NCBI GenBank assembly: GCA_947311845.1
Contig: CAMZMU010000020.1
Span: forward strand, 38,176,876-38,240,875
Direction of reading: 5' to 3'
Source of the DNA: Poa pratensis
Lineage: Eukaryota; Streptophyta; Magnoliopsida; Poales; Poaceae
DNA: 64,000 nt
The notes under the pieces are model-generated. The model saw only the letters and a program-made list of their open reading frames with translations. It made no database searches and had not been told where the DNA came from. The position numbers and the translations under genes are program-made. Positions within the stretch are counted from its first letter, which is position 1. Each line of letters starts with the position of its first letter. Of this stretch, positions 11,983-22,382 are shown piece after piece.

Positions 11983-12252
11983 ATCGCCGTTTTTATTTTA
12001 ATTTTATGTTTTATTTCAAGTTTCTACTATGCAATCGGCAAGAAATTGCGAATTTCCCCTATATATGTATGAAATTCGCCTAAATTTAGCTATTTTTCGC
12101 CCAAATATTTTTTGTTTCAATACTCGGCTACTCTATTGGGTTTCACGGCTGGGAAAACGGCCCCCCAGGGACCAAAATAGCGCCGTTTCCCCAGGCCGGC
12201 CAAAATAGCGCCGGAAAACGGCCTGGGGGGCCAATGACTAGAGATGCCCTTA

Positions 12253-14590
12253 CTATTTTGCCAACAATTTGATACATCCACATCGCGAAATGCTGCCGTA
12301 CACGATGGGGATGGCGGTGGGCGTGATCGCAAAGCATGCTGATATCAGCGTTGTTTCCTTGTCAGTCAATTAGGTCATTTTCTAGCACATATATGCATAC
12401 ATGATTGGAAATATAAGAAGTCCAAAATAATTGTCGCCATCAGAAATGATCAATGTCGTTAGAAAACCAAAGAAAGCTATGCAATATTACATTCTTTTAA
12501 TGGACCAGCCTCACCAAATCTCGGCTCTTAAGGGGGGTGTCAACACGGCTTATTTACAAGGGCGGAATTAACGTCGGACGGTCGAAAGAAACACGAAATC
12601 GGCCCGTTCCCATGCCGTTAGATCTCCATAAAATAGGAACCTCAGAATCTTGATATTTTCAAAACGCCAATGTAGCAAAAACAAAGAGCATTCCCAAAAT
12701 CAACTAGTAGCAGGAAAATCATCGGGAAAAGGGTCAAAACACGTATGCAACATGGGAGAGTGGGAGACCAACATTTTTAGCACCTCAGGAAAATGTAGCA
12801 TTGAACGAACATCTGCGACAGACACCCATAATCATTGTAGCATCTAGCTAGTGTATTCGTAGCCAAAAAAACCACACGAGTTACGGGAATAAATAATTTG
12901 GTGGCAAGTGTTATGGCGGAACCCCGGCTAAATATAGCCTTTAGAAGGGCTTTGACTTGGAATAAATGGACGAGTTGGTTACATTTAATCCGTGATTGAT
13001 GACTGTTGAGTTGTGAGGTAACCAAAATGTTTCAACAGCAGATTAACACCGTATGGTAGTACCATTTATCTTGATGTAACGAATGGTCACACAAGATTAT
13101 TGCGTGAAAATATTGGGAAAATGAATTTTCCACTGAAAATTTGGATTTTATGTGGGTTTTTCACCATAAAGTGCTTTTACCAAAGGAAATTTAGTAAAAA
13201 TGAATTGGTAGGGTAATAAGAAATGTTATTATTATGCATATGCAATTCAACTTATCACCTCGAAAAAATATACAATATTGTTGGAAAACTTGTTAAAGAG
13301 ATTAATGAGAAAGTTAAAGTTTGAACTCGAGTGATATTTCACACTTCATTTTGGGCCATATGGAATGTATGAAATTATTGATTTTTAAAAATTCAAGAGG
13401 TTCTTCCTTTTTACAGGTTATCCTTTTATTTACCCACTGAACCAGTAGGTGGTCCTATATTTCTCTAGCCAGTGGAACAGCGCCAGCCCATGGTTTCAGG
13501 GTGCTGACATTTGAAAAAGGTTGCACAAAATTTGTACAACTGTTGCGGATAGGTGCTTGATAGCAGAATCGCATGTTGATGCATCAGCAAGTCTTTTTTT
13601 GCTTTCCCTTTTTAGATGGTTCATACATATATCAACCTTATGTGACCTTTGAGTTGTATTGTTTTCCAGAACTGAACGATAATAATGCAATAAAAAAGCT
13701 ATATACATGAATCGATGTAGAGATCGGGCTCTCCCCATTTCGGTGTTTTTAGGAAGTCAGTCAAAATCTCACATTTCCTCTAAAAAAGCACTATTGTATC
13801 TACCCTCACTGATTATCCTAATTTTTTATTATCATACCGGAAGAATGTCAGTCAAGTGCAGGCATTTCTTGCACCTCTAATCATCAAAAGACCGCTCAAG
13901 ATATAAAATTTGTTCTTATCAAGATTGATGCAAAAAGGGGTGGTTCACACTTGATATGCACACAACCCACTACTTGATACGCATATATCGTCATTGGGAG
14001 GACAAAATGCAACATCGGACAAAAGGCGCTCTATCAATGGTTGTCATCGAAGGGAACCCCAAAAAATGATAGATTGCTGGAAGTTGTCTTTTGCTTATTG
14101 AGTAGAATGGATGCCATTAGGTACGAGTTATGGGAGTTTTTTAGTCATGTTCCATGTGATGGCATCTTTTTTTAGAAAACCATGCGATCTGGTACTGTAT
14201 TAGACTTGCTTCATCTTGGAACCCTACTTGCTGGACACTTTGTCCTGACTGGAGTACAGTTCTGCCTTTGCTAGCAGCTTGATAATTTTATTTACTGACT
14301 TGCTTTGTTGTTTTCTTGCCTTGGATCTCTCAAATGGGGGAGTGACTAGGACTTTTGTTGTGGCTTGAATGTTGACGTGAGTAAGACAAAACACTCTTTT
14401 GTGGAGTATTTGCTGGGCAATATTTTGTACATTAGGGTCACATATTTAACCCCCAAAAAAAGTACGCCGCCAAAAAAAAAATCTATTAGACGACAAGTTT
14501 TGCATGCGTTAGTTGATAACAAGAGGGTCTAAGGCTCCACATCGTTTGATCAATGGATTTGTCGTCGGTGCTCGGTAGAAAATTATCTAC
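12253..14590. other. Intergenic DNA, nothing recognised
   Basis: About 2.3 kb of AT-rich DNA with only short unrecognised frames. I see no splice-bounded conserved exon, RNA gene, LTR or clean inverted repeat. Confidence 0.4.
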
Positions 14591-14592
14591 TA

Positions 14593-14742
14593 GCTCCATG
14601 TGAATTATAAGACGTTTTAGATATTTTAATTTAGATTTATATACGTACAAAAATGAATGATCAAACACACTAAACGCATCTAGATATATGAGATTTAGAA
14701 GGAAAAAAAAGTATAATATCTTATAATATGGCACGAAGGGAC
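14593..14742. mobile_element. Decayed Stowaway-type MITE
   Basis: The ends resemble degenerate Stowaway termini (left GCTCCATGTGAATTATAAGAC, inverted by right CTTATAATATGGCACGAAGG), flanked by TA on both sides. The interior contains the Stowaway-like TTTAGATATTTTAATTTAGA and CTAGATATATGAGATTTAGA. The canonical CTCCCTCCG terminus is lost on the left. Confidence 0.55.
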
Positions 14743-15139
14743 TAATATCTTGCTTTCCTAGAACATCTTTATCGAAAAAAGAAAGAACATATGCTAGGAT
14801 GGCTTTATACCAGTCATAAGAGAAGAAAAAAAGTACTCTAGCAGTCTGGAAGATGCGTGTAAGTGTCTTGCGCTACTTGACAGATCTACTGATCCAACAT
14901 AATTTTCGAAAAGAAGTCACTGCCTATGATTTGAAGATCGCCTCTTCACATGGGCCATTGGTGAGGACAGTAGCAACTCGACGATATAGTAATGATAGCA
15001 CCAATAAGCGAAAGGTAATAAGTTGACATTCATGCATGGAGCCATGGACTGGAAGTGCTGAGCATGGAAGCAACTGGCCACATGCCTCGCCAGAGCATAC
15101 TGCTCGTATTGTTTAATTCACAATCTTCGCAATTTGCTA

Positions 15140-15174
15140 CTCCCTCCGATCCGAAATTAGCGATCCAAAGGGAG
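15140..15174. mobile_element. 35-bp deletion relic of a Stowaway MITE
   Basis: CTCCCTCCGATCCGAAATTA joins directly to a right terminus GATCCAAAGGGAG, with TA on both sides (15138-15139 and 15175-15176). Only the two termini survive and the 80-100-base middle is gone. Confidence 0.6.
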
Positions 15175-15539
15175 TAGTTGGAACCAAACAAGCGAAGTAC
15201 CTTTGGATCTGCAATAGCAGCTTGGGAGGCTGGGAGCTGACGATATATGCACGGGAGACGCACGGGCCTCATATTCGATCGATCCAGCTCTAAATCCAAG
15301 CCCATCTTACAGCTCGCTAGACATTTTTCCTCTCGAGGGTACGCAATCGCATCGCATCAGACCCTAAAGACGGGCCACGCACGGTCGCTCCTATATACCG
15401 CCTTCACGTCCGAACCAACCAGCGCCGCCTGAACATTTGACAACTGGGCCAGCCCATTTAGGTCTTTTACCTTTTATTTCATGTTTTCTGTATCCTCTTC
15501 TTAATTTTACCTGTTACACACAAAACGTAACAAGATTTT

Positions 15540-15800
15540 TTTTTGTTTATAACCGAACATTTTTAAATCTGAACCTTTTTAAAATCGGAACATATTTCCA
15601 AATCTGAACCACTTTTTAAAATCAGAACTTTTTCAAAACTGAACCACTTTCCAAAATCTGAACCTTTTCAAAATATAAACATTTTTCAAAGCTGAAATTT
15701 TTTCAATTCTATTTTTTTTCAAAATATGATTTTAAAAAAAATTGAACATATTTTAAGAGCTGAATCTGAAATTTCAAAATCTAAACATTTTTCAAAAATA
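15540..15800 (+). repeat. Degenerate tandem repeat, unit about 17-20 bp
   Basis: At least ten imperfect units of the form AAATCTGAACCTTTTCA (variants AAATCAGAACTTTTTCA, AAACTGAACCACTTTCC, AAAATATAAACATTTTTC) follow each other. Divergence between units is high, so the array is old. No coding role is apparent. Confidence 0.7.
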
Positions 15801-16044
15801 TTTTATAAAAACCTGAAAATGCAAGGTAAACAAAAAATAAAGAAAAAAGAGCAATGAAAAAGGAGATAAAAAGAATGCAATAACGGGCAGCCCACGGGCG
15901 GCAAATAGGATTTGATGCCACACATGGCGTACACAGGGGATAGAAAATTTCTGAATTGGAGATCAAACATCACATTTCTTTTTCTAGGGTTAGGGCATAA
16001 TTGTCGCGCGTTTTTTAGATGAAGCGACACACATAACATAATTA

Positions 16045-18177
16045 GAGAATCTCCAACATGCGCTCCTATTATTTTGACCGTACGCCCCATATTTTGACCT
16101 CCTAGAGATGTTAGTCTATTGCACATTAATTTATAACATAGAAAATGAAATAACAACAATTCAAACATCTAAAAACATTGTTTATAGAACCAATTCATAT
16201 TGAAATTAATATTATGAAAGTTCTAAGAAAAATAGATAGTTCAAAAAAACTACACATGCCAATCAAACTGTTGGTTCCCTTTGAGCATCCTCATGTGCTC
16301 AACTAGATTATCTTCTCATTGTCGATGAACACTTTCGTCACGAATTTTTTGATACATAGTGAAAATGTTTGTGAACTCTATGGTGCATAATTTGTCTCCA
16401 CAAGAAAGCCCCTGAAGTCCTACTCCTAATCAAACATTGGATGATAATCACACTCTACACACGATCATATTTTGCATGATGACACAAACAATCATGAACT
16501 CCCATATTTGACTTATCGACCATGCACAATATCCCCGCCAGATTGGAGCACGCCAAATATCCACTCCACATCCTTCTAGTAGTCTCTAGTCCTCCTTTTG
16601 TGTTGCAAAGATAGACTGTTATCTTGGTTGTTCGGAATTCTAGTCACAACTGCGCCTAGCAAGGATAGATGCCATCATTTAGGTAGTAGCTCTTGGTATA
16701 TTGATAGTCAGTGATCACATAGTTGCACTCTCGACCGTGCCTTCAACAAGTCTTACAAGCACCAAGGGTATTGCAGCACGTTAATGTCATCATGAGATCC
16801 TGCCACATAAAACAAAGTGCCAAATACACATGTCATAATTTTTCACACCTTAAAGTATGGCAGTGAATAAACCTTTATATTTCCCTTGCCAACAAAAGGA
16901 TAAATTTATTTTATTCACAATGCATGCAATCGATATACTCAAACATCCCAGTAAAGATTTTTGCTTCTCCAATTGGTTCTCTCAAGTATTCATTTCCAAA
17001 AACCTTCACCACCTGGACAAAAAAAAATGGTTTCAAGGCATTTGGATTCTCCTATTTTTGACAGGAAAACAGTAGGGAAAGCCCCTACTGCAATTTTCAT
17101 TTTATAAATGGGATAGTTACATGCGGAGTGGTGAAAGTTCCTGTCAAAAATTACATGGCATCAAGCCATATTTGGATTCTCCTATGCGAAGGTACTCCTC
17201 AACCAAATCTACAGCAACTCCAGAGACTAGGGAGCAGTAATGCATTTCTTAATACAAGAGAACCCAATCATACAATCTCTCTTCTGTCTGAAGTGGTCAT
17301 CATACTCTGCCAGACCTCCCACAATATACAAGAACACATCTCTTGATATTCTGGAGCATCTTCAAACTTATCTTTACTGCAACTCGGATTGATGAGCTTG
17401 ACATAGTCATTGTACAATATCGCATGACCCATAAGCCTTTTACGATCTACCGACATGCGCCCCATGTCAAACCTCGAGTGAGGCAATGCATTTTTGTGCT
17501 CCTCATTCAAACATACAAGATTTGTGATGATGATTAGGATCTCGTCATCGAATGCTTCATCACCGAACATTGTATCAATATACTCATGGTATAAGTACTC
17601 AAAGTTATTATCCATATTGTACGCATACAAAATTGCAACAATCGGATAATGAAACAACCCATCGAATTTCATTGGAAGAAATTTACAAAAAAGGAAACTA
17701 ACCACAAACTTGTTCGGTCAGATGAACAAACACCTTGCGTGCGGTCGAGCCCGAGGTGGAGATTGGCGCCAGTATGAACCTGCCAGATCCATCATGTTCG
17801 TCCTCGCCCATGACCAAATGGCGTCGAAAACGTCGGTGGGAGCGACATCGGATCGGCCAGTGTCGTCTCGGGGATAGGGTGGCACGGGCGGAGACGATGG
17901 TTCAGTGGGGGAGATAGAGAGGCGTCGGAGCCGGCAAAGAGGAGAGGTGGAAGAGAAATGACTGGATGGTTACCAATCGGGGCCTTCCCTCGGGTGCCTA
18001 GTTGGCGGGCGTTTCATGACGTGTCGAGCCAACATGAGCCGGCCCCGAATGTTAGGGTGGGCCTTCGGGGTTCGGAAAAAATAGACAAACATTTTGACCG
18101 TTTGGGAGACCCGTTAGAATCTAACTTTGTGTCCAAACCCACAACCGGGTGGGGGGCCTTTCGAGGTGGAGATGCTG
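16045..18177 (-). mobile_element. PIF/Harbinger transposon, decayed
   Basis: Inverted ends GAGAATCTCCAAC (left) and, complemented, CAGCATCTCCACC (right) are both flanked by TTA (16042-16044 and 18178-18180). Inside, on the minus strand, are the remains of a Harbinger DDE transposase (16250-17705). The 2,133-bp length is close to what a single-transposase Harbinger unit needs. Both ends also share TTTTGACCG motifs. Many stop codons show that it is dead. Confidence 0.85.
16250..17705 (-). pseudogene. PIF/Harbinger DDE transposase, decayed
   Basis: Reading the minus strand, the N-terminal segment (about 17705-17268) is open for 145 codons and contains RKRLMGHAILYNDYV, matching the GHxRLYxDYF block of grass Harbinger transposases. 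Further along are FGNEYLREPIGEAKIFTGMF and IDCMHCE (near 16925, with the first catalytic Asp), YYLNDGIYP (near 16670) and KDVEWIFGVLQ (near 16550). A C-terminal LVETNYAP and SKGTNSLIGM block lies near 16250-16400. Stop codons and frame changes separate these islands. The enzyme would have cut and joined element ends at TWA targets. Confidence 0.85.
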
Positions 18178-18406
18178 TTAGAGAGATGATGGGAATTGGC
18201 GTGATTTTATCTCCTGACGCATCTTTGAGCCATTCCAAATAGTACAAAGCGTTAAGACCTAACAACACACAGGTATTTCCAGGAGCACAGTTATGGAGCA
18301 GGACCTGCCACACGGAGTCCTCCTAGTGGACGGAACAACCATGTTTCAACCCGCGTACCACGAAGAGTGGAGATGAAAACACTAAGTTTTTTATTCGATG
18401 TGGTTA

Positions 18407-18664
18407 GGGGTTGTTTGGTTCACGTTGTCTCCCATATGGATTGGTGTTGTCCAGGGCCAAGCCCCAGCTGCTAGCTCAACATGTCACAAAATCTTTGCCT
18501 CCTCGCGTTGTGCGCTTGCCTGAAGCTGGAGGAATGTCACTGTTCCCTCGGGGTGTTGCTGAGCAATGTTCTACAAACCACGCTGGCCATAACGCGAGTC
18601 ATCCAAACTCTGGGTAACATGAAAGCTTCCCTTATTTTCAGCCTAGTTGCTACCGAACAGCCCC
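18407..18664. mobile_element. Tourist-type MITE, 258 bp
   Basis: The ends GGGGTTGTTTGGTTCAC and, inverted, GGGGCTGTTCGGTAGCA are flanked by TTA on both sides (18404-18406, 18665-18667). This is the Tourist/Harbinger signature. There is no coding frame of note. Confidence 0.75.
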
Positions 18665-18667
18665 TTA

Positions 18668-19373
18668 AGGTAGATGGGAAGGGCGATATCTGTATTTTTT
18701 CACTGTGACCAATCAAAGCAAGATTCAAATGGAGATAAGACTGTAATCCTCCATTTGTACCTATTCTTACGTTTTTAGAATGATTGGAATTAAAGAGTTA
18801 ATCTTCTTTTTCTCGGTGTGGGCGTGTGGCGTGATTCCACGAGTTTAACCCGTTCCTCGGTTGTAGATTGCTTTCACCAAACATGGGCAGTTGAACTGGA
18901 TCGGGTACTTCAGTACTACCTGCAGCACCAAAACGAGCACATTACTCGGTGGTGCTAGACAGCTCGAATTGTCCAAGGATCCGCCGACGGCAGAGGAATC
19001 CTTGGTCTATTTCCATCCAACTGCACGGTTGGTTCTACGACTGCTTTGTGCAACACGTACGACGTGCACTGAGTCGGATCCTGTGTCTTTTGGACATCAT
19101 GCTCATCCACGTTACTTGGAAATTATTTAAGCATGAAACACATGAGACTTAGAAATTCGATTTCATTGCTATAAACAGAATCAAGGTCAATAGCTAGCTG
19201 CAGGGTCCAATCAGCTTCAATTCTATCAGCACTAAATAGACAGCACAAGGTCAATAACTGCAGGGCCCAATCAGCTGTCTCACAACAGAAGCCGTCCCTG
19301 TAGTGGTTGCACACATCATCGCATTTGCATTATTCTTCTCATTCATCTACAAAAATCGTACTACTACATGTTC
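18668..19373. other. Intergenic DNA between MITE and LINE fragment
   Basis: No conserved frame or element end was recognised. A short direct repeat (CTGCAGGGTCCAATCAGCT near 19199 and CTGCAGGGCCCAATCAGCT near 19258) lies inside it, together with AAGGTCAATA next to each copy, giving a local duplication of about 60-bp period. Confidence 0.45.
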
Positions 19374-19387
19374 ATCATCAATTCGTC

Positions 19388-19517
19388 ATGATATGTAATT
19401 CGTCTTTTTTACTTTCTGTATTTGGGACTGGTGAACAGTGGCTGTGTGCATCCTAATTATGTAGAGCCGGGTGTAATGCTTAAACCTTTTAATTAATAAA
19501 ATCTCTTTATCAAAAAA
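19388..19517 (+). mobile_element. 5'-truncated LINE insertion (130 bp) with 14-bp target duplication
   Basis: The segment holds only the LINE 3' tail in the same block order as 9470-9596: GGCTGTGTGCATCC, GGGTGTAATGCTTAAACC, TTAATTAATAAAATC and TCTTTATCAAAAAA. It is flanked by exact 14-bp copies of ATCATCAATTCGTC (19374-19387 and 19518-19531). This is the classic product of aborted target-primed reverse transcription. It sits about 210 bases beyond the AOC stop codon, opposite in orientation to AOC, so it may lie in or near that gene's 3' UTR. Confidence 0.9.
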
Positions 19518-19730
19518 ATCATCAATTCGTCGCGGGAAAGATCAAACATGGATCGATTTCCGTTCTAACTTGTCGGTGATACAATACAACGGCCGGCATT
19601 AACACCGATCAGAAGAACACATCCATCCAACCAACTCTTATTACTACTGAGTACGAATCGACCGAAACTAGCCATACATCATGAATACTCGTAATTCGTG
19701 GTGGGCGCCGGTACACAGATTTAGCTAGTA

Positions 19731-20558
19731 CTAGTTGGTGAAGTTGTTGAGGCAGGCGTGGGGCTCGGCGGCCTTGGCTGCGGGCGTGGGCTCGACGGTC
19801 GGGGATGGCGGGACGGGGGTGCAGAGCAGCTCCCGCGGCAGGTCCGGGATGCCCTTGAGGTAGAAGGTGTAGAAGATCTTGAATGGGAAGATGATCTGGT
19901 TTAGCTTGACCTGCCCGTAGGCGCCCTCGAAGACGCCGGAGCCGCCGGTGACGGCGAGGTAGGACTCCTCGTAGGTGAGGTATGGCCCCTGCACGGTGAG
20001 GTGGCCGTAGTCGCCGAAGTACATGCTGTAGATGGCCTCGTAGCGGTCCCCGTTGCGCTCCGGCACGTGCTGGATCAGGATGCAGATCCCCGCCGTGATC
20101 CCGATCCGCTTGTCCAGGCTCCCGTTGTACAGCTGCACGACGAGTCAAGAAATGAGAACGGCGGCGCAGGCGCAGCGCGAGGAAAGAAAGAAACAGAGGA
20201 GCAGGAGAGAGCGACCGAGCTGAATACTGACCTTGTTGGTGAAGGGGACGAGGTCGCCGAGCGCGTTCTCGGTCTGCTTGGCGCTGAGGCGGAGGTAGGC
20301 GGGGCTCTCGCGGTCGCGCTCGTTCAGCTCGTACACGTACAGCTCCTGCACCTTGCTCGGCCTCGCGTCCTTGGCCACCGCCGGCTTCGGCGAGAACAGC
20401 GACGCCCGGACAGCACCGCACTTCTTGCTGACACTCACCCTGCCACCGAAACCCACCTTGGAAGAAGAAGCCCCGATCCTCCGCGCGGCCTGGGAAGGGA
20501 GGTTCCCGGAGCCGGAGGCCGCGGTCCTGACGGAAACAGGGGAGGGGGAGGCGGCCAT
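19731..20558 (-). CDS. AOC: Allene oxide cyclase, chloroplast; two exons
   Basis: Exon 1 is 20232-20558 (109 codons) and exon 2 is 19731-20132 (133 codons plus stop), joined across a 99-bp GT-AG intron with AAG|GTCAGT donor and GTGCAG acceptor. The start is the ATG at 20558 (minus strand), in the expected place for a Ser/Ala/Arg-rich plastid transit peptide of about 60-70 residues. The mature part has the AOC barrel signatures [80 protein letters not shown] and [20 protein letters not shown]. The enzyme converts the allene oxide from 13-HPOT into 12-oxo-phytodienoic acid, the stereospecific step of jasmonate synthesis in plastids. The length of 242 residues is normal for plant AOC. It is the only intact host gene seen. 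A hAT-like element ends 315 bases upstream of the ATG and a LINE fragment lies downstream. Confidence 0.97.
20133..20231 (-). other. AOC: AOC intron (99 bp)
   Basis: Minus-strand sequence begins GTCAGTATTC after codon 109 (FTNK) and ends TCGTCGTGCAG before CTGTACAACGG (LYNG). Both splice sites are canonical, phase 0, and the joined protein runs through a highly conserved AOC stretch without a gap. Confidence 0.93.
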
Positions 20559-20873
20559 GGCGGTGAACTGCTTGCTGATGAGTTTTTTCTTGGAACAACA
20601 AGGTCTTCTACCTTTTCTTCTCGCTTGATGATTCGCTCTCGATTGTTGGCTGATACACGATGCGCACTCCTTTATTTAACCACGAAGCAGTGAGGTTAGG
20701 TGGTGCGCCGTGCTGGTCCTGCGATGAATCGAGCTTTCAAGGTCCTTGTTTTCACCTTTCTTTTCTAAGCGCACCGGCCAATTAGCACGAGGAGAACATG
20801 GTGACTGGTGAGCGCAAAGCCAAGCTGCGTGGTTACGCATCTTCGAGATCATCCCGGACCTTGCGCTTGTGTT
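20559..20873 (-). promoter_or_regulatory. AOC: AOC 5' leader and short promoter, cut by hAT element
   Basis: Only 315 bases separate the AOC start codon from the left end of the hAT-like element. A TATA-like TTAAATAAA (minus strand, near 20671-20679) lies about 115 bases upstream of the ATG, a suitable distance for a leader of roughly 80 bases. The remaining native promoter is therefore short, and more distal control elements now lie beyond 1.9 kb of inserted DNA. Confidence 0.5.
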
Positions 20874-21277
20874 TAGGGCTGGACCTGAAGCTCGAGGCTC
20901 GAGGCTCGGCTCGGGCTCGACAAGGCTCGGCTCGGGCTCGGCTCGGCTCGAAGGTGGTGCAAGCCAAGCCTAGACCTTTCAAACAAGGCTCGAGGCTCGA
21001 CAAGCCGGCTCGGTGAAGCTCGCAAGCCGGCTCGAAGGCTCGATGAAATAAAAAAATTTGACATGACTTTTACCAAATATGTAACAATTGACAATTATAA
21101 TCAACAATAGATAGTGTAAGTGTGTAACAAGTTTCACAAAACATGAACTAAGCATAACAGATTGCTCTCCACCACACTTCTCTGGCAATCAGCATGATCA
21201 CCTAGAAAGATCACAGGGCTCTCTATGAAAAAACACCAGGACATCAACAAGATCAGTGCATATCTAACAGATTATAC

Positions 21278-21422
21278 CTTTGGGTCAACATTATGAGGTG
21301 CTTCTCCAGCCAATGCAGTGCCCCCAATCTTGAGAAGTACCCTTTTCCATTTTGGATTTGAGAGAGGGGTTAATCTGGAACAGGGAACCATTGTCAGGGG
21401 GGCAGTGCTGGAAGAAGGGAAC
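21278..21422 (-). pseudogene. Captured exon resembling the N-terminus of a uridylate/amino-acid kinase
   Basis: The minus strand shows ...TTGCAG, then 145 bases open in one frame, then a donor AAG|GTATAAT. The frame reads LSNPKWKRVLLKIGGTALAG and continues APHNVDPK. That is the first beta strand and glycine-rich substrate loop of the UMP kinase / amino-acid kinase fold (compare the KW-RVLLKxSGEALAG pattern of UMP kinases). An in-frame ATG lies 18 codons into the exon. The rest of the kinase is missing. In Arabidopsis a trihelix-kinase fusion protein (At3g10030) is known, so this exon and the trihelix segment at 21967-22344 may come from one gene of that type. That link is inference from memory. 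Confidence 0.7.
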
Positions 21423-21804
21423 CTGCAACCAGCAGAACAGAAGGAATACATGAACCAACTAGGGCACTATCGTACAGAGACGAAATCGTACTATGAAACA
21501 ACGAACATATTAACCATGTTGAACAAAACTTCTACCAGTTGCATGCTCAAGTGCGCAACAAGATGGATGAATCGGCATTAATATCGCCATGACAACATGC
21601 TTTTCAGAGTAGAATCCATGCACAACTACGGATCCTACAAGCAACTAGAGAGGCCAACAGTAAAATCCAGGCGCATCCCTTCACAGATCAGGCATATAGC
21701 AATTTAATCCCAACCTGAGCGCTACAAAACTGAGTAAACCACGGGAATACCAGAGCAGAACACGAACTGGAGGGAAAGGGCGGGGCGATCGGGGACTCGC
21801 GTAC

Positions 21805-21928
21805 CTTGAGGAGGAGGACGAGAGAGCCTTGGCTTCGATTGGTGATTTCTCGGTCGAGATCGGAGAGGGGACTGGATTGGATTTGTGTGGAGAGGAGACG
21901 GGGACGGCCGACGGGGTGGGATTTTATA
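21805..21928 (-). promoter_or_regulatory. Promoter-like piece: TATA box, leader and splice donor inside the hAT element
   Basis: On the minus strand a TATAAAAT (21921-21928) is followed by a C-rich leader without ATG (CTCCACACAAATCCAATCC) and a strong donor CTCAAG|GTACGC at about 21805/21804. The next good acceptor is TTGCAG at 21423, which opens the kinase-like exon with its in-frame ATG. Together these look like promoter, non-coding first exon, 382-bp intron and first coding exon. Transcription would run toward AOC, which is on the same strand. Confidence 0.5.
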
Positions 21929-21966
21929 GGCGGCTCCGGTGGGAATCGAAGAAGAGTCCCGCGAGG

Positions 21967-22344
21967 CTACGCCACGGCAGCGGCGACGTCCTCCCAGTCC
22001 CGCCCCCGGAGGTTCCCTCGGTTGAGCTGCTCGAAGCGGCCGGTGTAGGCGTCGAGGAGACTGCTGATGGCGCCGTCCGTCCACTCCTCCCGGTCCTTCC
22101 GGTAGTCAGACGAGCCGCCTCGGCCCTTCCTCCCACCGCGGTCCCTTCGGCGCTTGGAGTGGTGCGACGCCGGCTTCCCGCGGTCGGAGCTGTGGTTGCC
22201 CTCCTCCTGCGCCTGCACGAAGGGGCCGGCAGCGGAGCCCGCGGCCGCGGCGTCGACGAAGCAGAAGGCCTGGGCCTGCTGCTGCGGCGGGGCCGGCTGG
22301 GCGGAAGGCTGGGGAGCAGGTGGCGGCCGGCGGCGGGTCAAACC
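21967..22344 (-). pseudogene. Captured trihelix transcription-factor segment
   Basis: A 125-codon minus-strand frame lacks an ATG (it opens at TTG after an in-frame stop) and ends abruptly inside a domain. It begins Pro/Gln/Ala-rich, has a basic nuclear-signal-like stretch (SKRRRDRGGRKGRGGSS) and then REEWTDGAISSLLDAYTGRF and GRDWEDVAAAV. The W-spaced pattern is the first two helices of the SIP1/ASIL-class trihelix domain. The third helix is absent, so the piece cannot make a working DNA-binding protein. Confidence 0.75.
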
Positions 22345-22382
22345 CTAACACGAGCAGAGGAGAGGAGCAGCAGGTGCGTGCG

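Larger units (their letters stand above)
10335..12249 (+). mobile_element. PIF/Harbinger-type TIR element carrying a foreign reading frame
   Basis: The ends are GGGCTTCTCTAGTC and, inverted, GGGCATCTCTAGTC, flanked on both sides by the trinucleotide TTA (10332-10334 and 12250-12252). A 3-bp TTA/TAA duplication is the hallmark of PIF/Harbinger insertion. Both subterminal regions carry repeated AAATAGCGCCG motifs, four to five on the left and two on the right. The 1,915-bp interior has no Harbinger DDE nuclease or Myb-like partner. It carries the gene-like frame at 10833-11982 with its own TATA box, so the element is non-autonomous. Confidence 0.85.

Noticed and set aside
19609..20601. 330-codon minus-strand open frame through AOC in another frame
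   Set aside because: Out-of-frame Pro/Arg-rich translation of AOC exon and intron sequence; it ignores the splice sites.
20001..20693. 230-codon plus-strand open frame across AOC
   Set aside because: It is the complement of AOC exons and intron; the sense strand has unmistakable AOC motifs and splice sites.
20880..21030. GGCTCG-rich repeats considered as a CRISPR-like array or simple satellite
   Set aside because: There are no regular spacers, and the sequence is the subterminal region of a hAT-like element, confirmed by inverted ends and the 8-bp target duplication.
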